Part shown: positions 5,718 through 5,772 of the stretch, in pieces
Position numbering within the stretch: the first letter of the stretch is position 1
Layout: each line of letters opens with the position of its first letter
Assembly (NCBI GenBank): GCA_910588965.1
Contig: CAJUSO010000082.1
Location: 3,885 to 9,656, forward strand
Length of the DNA stretch: 5,772 bases
Direction of reading: 5' to 3'
Source of the DNA: an uncultured Lachnospiraceae bacterium
GTDB taxonomy: Bacteria; Bacillota; Clostridia; Lachnospirales; Lachnospiraceae
Notes under the pieces: generated by a model
Databases searched by the model: none
What the model saw: the letters and a program-made list of their open reading frames with translations, nothing else
Told to the model about the DNA's origin: nothing
Translations under genes and position numbers: made by a program

Positions 5718-5749
5718 AAAATCAAAAACCCCGCTGCAAGCAACGGGGT
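5718..5749 (-). terminator. Terminator of a minus-strand gene to the right
   Basis: On the minus strand CCCCG and CGGGG (plus-strand 5744-5748 and 5729-5733) pair perfectly. The stem extends inward through one G-T and further Watson-Crick pairs toward the bases at 5738-5739, and TTTTTGATTTT follows (complement of 5718-5728). On the plus strand the same position has a C-A mismatch and there is no T-run, so it fits the minus direction. The final bases 5750-5772 continue with related GC-rich motifs (CAAGCTTG, GCTTGCTGC, CTGCAG) and show no recognisable gene. Confidence 0.65.
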
Positions 5750-5772
5750 ATCAAGCTTGCTGCGCTGCAGAG

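Noticed and set aside
5525..5719. A 64-residue plus-strand open frame
   Set aside because: No ribosome binding site, unusual aromatic-rich composition, and it spans inverted repeats and the candidate minus-strand promoter; it most likely is non-coding.
1..5772. CRISPR array, tRNA, rRNA or defence system
   Set aside because: No regularly spaced repeats, no tRNA cloverleaf or rRNA sequence was recognised, and no gene with defence domains is present.

Overview
The window looks like a piece of chromosome from a low-to-middling GC Gram-positive anaerobe, most likely a member of the Lachnospiraceae or close clostridial relatives. The reasons are strong AGGAGG-type ribosome binding sites, sigma-A promoters of TTGACA/TATAAT type, a CIRCE (HrcA) operator in front of clpB, a Tn916/Tn1549-style tyrosine integrase remnant, and a stand-alone HPr-like protein without its histidine. 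This assignment is inferred from gene content, not from a database search.

Left edge (1-600). This AT-rich part is the scar of a mobile element. The tail of an unidentified gene ends at 85 and is followed by a terminator. A 100-codon minigene (160-462) then joins the N-terminal arm-binding end of a Tn916-family integrase in frame to the last ~45 residues that carry the catalytic tyrosine; the catalytic core is gone. Beyond it lie a long perfect-arm hairpin (468-503) and ATGTGTAAA repeats that may be remains of an attachment region.

Centre (600-5145). The base composition rises and the genes become housekeeping ones. clpB (775-3360) is a complete disaggregase under a promoter whose perfect -35 box lies inside a CIRCE operator extended to 18-bp arms. 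After a 180-base gap with two competing hairpins comes a consensus promoter (3438-3466). It drives a two-gene unit: a YgjP/DUF45-type putative zinc metallopeptidase (3541-4284) and larE (4315-5145), a PP-loop sulfur transferase for the nickel-pincer nucleotide cofactor. This LarE has three cysteines placed as in the iron-sulfur type of the family.

Right edge (5146-5772). A minus-strand gene for an HPr-like protein (5241-5465) converges on larE and is closed by a strong terminator at 5172-5217. Its upstream region (5466-5772) holds no convincing gene. It has a candidate minus-strand promoter, several inverted repeats, a good plus-strand promoter at 5684-5711 pointing out of the window, and a minus-strand terminator at 5718-5749 for a gene lying to the right.

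I did not find a clearly new multi-gene system. The most interesting points are the in-frame core-deleted integrase, the overlap of CIRCE and -35 box, the three-cysteine LarE separated from other lar genes, the degenerate HPr, and the signal-rich non-coding right end.
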